DNA from: Phascolomyces articulosus
Taxonomy: Eukaryota; Mucoromycota; Mucoromycetes; Mucorales; Lichtheimiaceae
Reading direction: 5' to 3'
NCBI GenBank assembly: GCA_025677815.1
Contig: JAIXMP010000013.1
Span: forward strand, 992,001-1,056,000
Length of the DNA: 64,000 nt
Shown: piece after piece, positions 60,137 through 64,000 of the stretch
How positions within the stretch are numbered: the stretch's first letter is position 1
Layout of the letters: every line of letters starts with the position of its first letter
Notes under the pieces: model-generated
Told to the model about the DNA's origin: nothing
The model's input: only the letters and a program-made list of their open reading frames with translations
The model's database searches: none
Made by a program: the position numbers and the translations under genes

Positions 60137-61770
60137 CAGCATCCCGCATAAAGTCAACAACAATATCTCGACAACAACTCTGGCCAAGCTTTCGTCTTAT
60201 GGATTGATTTCCCTCCTTCTGAGCTGGATTAATCACTCACTGACAGATAACTCTCACTGTTTCTTGACTTTCCTAGTATAAAAAAAATAACTTTTGTCCT
60301 TTTTATCCCCTTTTATCTCATCACCAACTAAGTAGCAATTACTATATGATCCCTCTATACGTATATATGCACACCCTTATTTCACCCCAACTGGGTTTCA
60401 ATTTTGTAGGAGAGCGGAACTTTACCTCAGCCAATGTTTTTTTTCGAAATGTTCAACATGGAGTTGATAGACTAATCATAACGAAGCTAGTAAATACATT
60501 CAATAGATGTTAATTTCATTGTAGAGGCCAAAGAATGTCAAAAAGAATCATCATTACTATATATATTTAGAAGAATAAAAAGAAACGGAATCTCTTATAT
60601 AAAAATCATGTCACAAAATAGAAATTTATTTCAAAACCAGTTGGGGTGATGCCTACATTGCAGATAAAAGGAAACAATTCATACCCGCATGGTTGAAAGA
60701 GCGCTGAAACAATTAGGCAACCTAGCAAAATCATGGCGATCTTGGGGTATAAAAAATGTGGATACAAGTACAAGTCGATATGTTTCTTGGTATATCAGAT
60801 CCATGCCAAATAGTGTGCAGCGAAATCCTACAAGTGTCTGCTAGAACATACTCAAAAAATCGCTATATCTTTGGTGTTCAATGCAAGTTATTCAGGACGT
60901 TTAGCATAGCTTACCTTCAATCAATAGGCCGAAGACGCTAATATCCTTATTATCAATACCATCATTCACCATCTTATCTATTGAGTTTTTCATTTCATTT
61001 CCGAGCTTCACAAGGTCTGGTCTGCTTCCGGATTTGACTTTTCCAGGTGGCTTTATTTCAGCAATCAGCAATCCCTGTTCAGGCATTGTCCCATATTTAC
61101 AATTTATTGACAGATCCGAGAATTTCAAGTCTTTGGAACCTTGGGCTTGCCCATCAGTACTATATCATGAAGCATCAGTACAATTACATCGATATATGTA
61201 TATTTCTTTCTGTGCTTACCCTTTTCGAATCGTTTTATCGGTCTCGTTCGTAAATGGAAGTACGATCGGATATACAGCTGAGATTGAGAATGTGCTTTGA
61301 TTCATGTCTGTTTTTTTAGCTGTTCCTGCTGAATATTTGGATATGCTGGTGATATTCATATTGGTTAATGTTTTGTAAGTAATGATATATGCAAAATGAG
61401 ACCTTCCCTTCCTCCTCCCAAAAAATAATAATACCATACATGCTTCCAAGAGACTCTTTTATCGATCCAAATTCCAAACCATCTGCGGTTTTGCTGCATA
61501 ATGTAAAATTTTTCTGGCCAGCCTGAAATAGATTATTGAGTGTCAGTATTTTCTTTTGGCTAAATACACATTTATTGAAGTAGTACGTTTTCAAAATTGC
61601 GTAATGCTTTGCTTGTTTTTTCATTTAACTCTTCGATAGGATATCTAGCATCAAATTTTTTAATCATCAAATCCCATGTATCCCCATCCAGTTGATATTC
61701 CAACCTTGAGCTAGGATATCCACAATTGAGACCATCAATTAGAAAGATGCCGTTATTAATCGATTTAAAG
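60137..61770 (-). CDS. Mucorales repeated-family gene, possible PD-(D/E)XK nuclease-like core (5' end uncertain)
   Basis: Exons read from splice signals, 5' to 3': A ~61770-61587, B 61522-61440, C 61345-61220, D 61159-60915, E 60827-60685, and possibly F 60218-60137. A to E join in phase and stay open. Exon A carries 'CGYPSSRLEYQLDGDTWDLM'. Exon D carries 'KFSDLSINCKYGTMPEQGLL', then 'IAEIKPPGKVKSGSRPDLVK' and 'LGNEMKNSIDKMVNDGID'. Exon E carries 'FRCTLFGMDLIYQETYRLVL' and 'HDFARLPNCFSALSTMR'. I recognise the 'E-x-KPP ... LG-x-x-MK ... G-x-x-MDL ... RLPN' series from a large, repetitive Mucorales family without an assigned function. The Asp of S-D-L followed by E-I-K resembles a PD-(D/E)XK active site. 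No start codon was found ahead of exon A, and exon F to the stop is unclear, so the locus may be truncated or decaying. Confidence 0.55.
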
Positions 61771-62104
61771 AGTTTAAATTAAATATAAATGTTAAACAAA
61801 TATTTAAATTTTCTACTATCATTTAGGTAATTATGCACTCACAACTCCTCTTGGTATGTTTCTAACATACCTTTTTTTTCCATTCGTTATACATAATTCT
61901 CGAAACTCCAACAATTTTTCTGTTACAGGAACCTTTCCAACAAATCACTATGACGAGAATATTAATATTGTTACATATCGGAAAGAAAAGTTCTGGAGAC
62001 ACTGGACTTTACAGGAATTCACAGGACGCGGATTTCCGATATGTTACAAACCTTTTTTTTGGGGAGGGGGCGGTGTGCGTGTCTACGGGTCTTTTTATTT
62101 TTTG

Positions 62105-62240
62105 GTTGTTGTTGTTGATGAGAAGACGACGGGGAAGGGTTGTGTTCTGGAGGTAGAGGTAATGAGAGTGCGGAAGCTGCTATCATTAGTGAAAAAAAAG
62201 TTAATTATTCGTGCTCATTCTCCTCAAAATCAATAATAAA
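62105..62240 (+). repeat. Inverted duplication, copy 1
   Basis: Read on the plus strand this copy carries 'EAAIISEKKVNYSCS' followed by a Ser/Lys-rich end. It aligns with the reverse strand of 62705-62832; the best match is 62172-62229. Upstream both copies share a GTTGTTG...GAAGA...GAAGG block. The coding-like conservation (E-A-x-I-I-x-E-K-K-V-N-Y-S-C) suggests fragments of one protein family. The copies are clearly diverged, so the event is old. Confidence 0.55.
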
Positions 62241-62704
62241 GAACTAGATGGTACTTACCAGCTAATAATGACATTTTTTTCTGTTCGAAAGAGAGAGAAA
62301 AAAAAGTTGAAATTTACCGTGATTACCACAGAGAAAAAAGAACAGATCCATCCTCCTCCAGTATCATTCTTTTGACCACTTAATTTCTTGTCATCGACAT
62401 CATTATCTGATCCCATATTATATAGAGAAGCAAATATACTCCTATATGCAATAATTCTATTATTCATACAGAATACTCTATTGCATATTAGCAAATAAGG
62501 TAATTGGATATATTATATATACCATCCTATAATAACGATTATGTTAATGACAATAATGCAATTGATCAAAAGAGTGTCGCAGGAAGAGGAGAAGGGTTGC
62601 CTATTCTTTTTTTGTATAGTAAAGCAAACTTCAGCCATTCTTTCTCTCTCTCTCGTTAAGTATGAAATAAATGTCTCTCCCAGATACATAACGCTTGGTT
62701 TTTT

Positions 62705-62832
62705 ATTGTATATTTGAAGAGGAAAAACATGAATAATTAACCTTTTTTTCAATAATGATAGTAGCTTCTGCACCAACCCCACCTCCAGGAGGCGATAAGC
62801 CTTCCTCCTCTTCCCACCAACAACAGTAACAA
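62705..62832 (-). repeat. Inverted duplication, copy 2
   Basis: Read on the minus strand it carries 'GAEATIIIEKKVNYSCFSSS', ending in a stop at about 62705. It is the partner of copy 1 in opposite orientation, about 465 bases away. It shares the strand of the nuclease-like family gene and could be a 5' exon of that locus; this was not shown. Confidence 0.55.
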
Positions 62833-63492
62833 GTAAAGAAGAAAAAAAAAGATGTGCTTATCGCCCACGGGGCACAAGTGTGTATCTTTTTATTACCTAA
62901 TATTGATAGCGTTATAAACTCAAAATATTTATCTTTTTTATCCTTTTTTTTATAGACCCGTAACCTGCTGGACGTGCTGAAAGATGCTGTCAATTAGAAA
63001 GACATTACATGCAAAGCATATATATTTTGAGTATAGAGCCATCACTTTGTTGTCCTACGTGCTAGAATCCTATTGTCCATTATCTGTGCAGTGAAACATG
63101 TCATATTCAAATGTGTCAATAAAAAATTTACGTAATAAATTACGATCCATTAAAAGAAGCTATAAATTAATATCCACGTTTTTTTCCTTATTGTTGGTTT
63201 CAGGTAGTAATACTAACTACCAAGCAGTATGACTTATTTATATCCACAAACGAAGCAAGTATACGAGTATAAGAAGGAAAATAAAATAGTACTATAATAC
63301 ATTATTTGTCTACTAATCATCAAATAATGAACCTAAGCCAAGATTGCCCAAAGTGACGTTTTTGAGCTGGGGTTCGTTTTTGCATGAATTTCGAAAATGC
63401 TGAGAGAAAAAAAAACATCATGGCGATCTGAAACATTTTATTTTTTCTTCTTTCCACATTTCCCACTCTCCAAAAAAAAAAAAAAAAACATT

Positions 63493-64000
63493 ATGAGCTT
63501 TCATTTCGCATCCCATGAACATTATAATGATGGAGAAACCTCCATGACACGAAGTACGATTATTGTACGAGAAATGGACGAGAATGAGCCATTACCTGAC
63601 AGACTCAAAGTACCCACTCCACCTACATATGAAATTGAAAGTGGCGTATCTTCTGACGACAACGGGGAGGAAGAAGAGGGAGATGACTTTATGAATACAT
63701 GGACAGACGAAGAAGAGGATGATGACGATGACTATGGTAGAGATCGAGATATATTATTGGGACATTGGTTTCCTTCATTATTACACCGATCGATTATTGA
63801 ATTTTTGGATGATGATCAAGATGATGAAGATAGCTATATGATGGATCATCCTTTTGATATGTTGTCATCCAATGAATCGGCCATTATTGTAGAACAAGGG
63901 GACGATGATGATGATGAAGAAGAAGAAGAAGAGGAAGGATATGATCGTCATCGTCGTTATGATAATGAAAAGGAGATAGAAGAAGAGGAAGAGGAAGAAC
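63493..64000 (+). CDS. Acidic low-complexity protein, partial (runs off the window)
   Basis: Open from an ATG at 63493 to the window edge, 169 complete codons and no intron seen so far. The start is 'MSFHFASHEHYNDGETSMTR', then a Pro/Thr stretch ('LKVPTPPTYEIESG') and alternating acidic runs of Asp and Glu. A short conserved-looking segment ('DILLGHWFPSLLHRSIIEFL') breaks the acid-rich sequence. About 40 percent of residues after position 60 are acidic. No family was recognised. Acidic stretches of this kind are frequent in nuclear and chromatin-associated fungal proteins, but that is only a tendency. The rest of the gene lies outside the window. Confidence 0.7.
   Translation, partial: MSFHFASHEHYNDGETSMTRSTIIVREMDENEPLPDRLKVPTPPTYEIESGVSSDDNGEEEEGDDFMNTWTDEEEDDDDDYGRDRDILLGHWFPSLLHRSIIEFLDDDQDDEDSYMMDHPFDMLSSNESAIIVEQGDDDDDEEEEEEEGYDRHRRYDNEKEIEEEEEEE

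Larger units (their letters stand above)
61771..63492. other. Intergenic region with diverged inverted duplication
   Basis: Contains the two inverted-repeat copies described separately. The rest is A+T-rich. Promoter of the acidic-protein gene (63493) is expected in the last ~150 bases, which include a poly-A run at ~63472-63488. Confidence 0.45.

Noticed and set aside
1..64000. tRNA, rRNA, spliceosomal snRNA and CRISPR arrays
   Set aside because: Scanning for tRNA T-loop (GTTCGA) contexts with matching acceptor stems, snRNA signature sequences and regularly spaced repeats gave nothing convincing. A covariance-model search would be decisive.

Overview
The window is nuclear DNA of a filamentous fungus, most likely a member of the Mucorales (Mucoromycota). 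The basis is: about two-thirds A+T, many short introns (roughly 60-200 bases) with GTAAGT-like donors and TACTAAC/CTAAC-like branch sites, long homopolymer and microsatellite runs between genes, and a multi-exon gene of a repeated family I know from Mucorales genomes. No rRNA, tRNA, CRISPR array, bacterial operon or virus was recognised. Exon borders were read by eye from splice signals, reading phase and family conservation; in every gene modelled from ATG to stop the summed exon length is a multiple of three.

Layout. 1.4-3.5 kb: ThrE/Prm10-type membrane protein. 3.7-5.2 kb (minus): zinc alcohol dehydrogenase, sharing a divergent promoter with a 13-exon PSMD5 proteasome-assembly gene (5.8-8.6 kb). 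8.9-10.5 kb: HAL-type protein kinase. 13.0-14.9 kb (minus): F-box-like/leucine-rich-repeat protein. 15.2-15.4 kb: possible tiny two-exon gene. 17.2-18.4 kb: unknown multi-pass membrane protein. 19.1-21.4 kb (minus): iron-sulphur L-serine dehydratase with a mitochondrial-type presequence. 24.3-26.5 kb (minus): TPR/F-box/LRR gene with two in-frame stops and one frameshift. 27.9-28.4 kb: secreted cysteine-rich protein. 29.0-30.1 kb (minus): ubiquitin-like/RING protein with a probable relict beside it. 31.2-32.7 kb: formaldehyde-dehydrogenase-like zinc enzyme. 33.5-34.6 kb: pentatricopeptide protein. 35.1-37.9 kb (minus): MFS anion transporter with three micro-exons. 37.9-46.1 kb: gene desert. 46.1-47.9 kb: Golgi-type glycosyltransferase. 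51.3-52.3 kb: acetate transporter-like protein. 53.0-54.1 kb: RNase P/MRP subunit Rpp30. 54.1-60.1 kb: second gene-poor stretch. 60.1-61.8 kb (minus): gene of the Mucorales repeated family with a possible PD-(D/E)XK nuclease core, followed by a diverged inverted duplication (62.1-62.8 kb). 63.5 kb to the end: start of an acidic protein.

The genes form no pathway cluster. Most are single-copy housekeeping genes (proteasome assembly, tRNA processing, amino-acid and alcohol metabolism, transport, mitochondrial RNA). Between them lie lineage-specific and decaying genes: F-box proteins, the Ubl-RING protein, the secreted protein and the nuclease-like family. Those accessory loci hold the most unusual observations.
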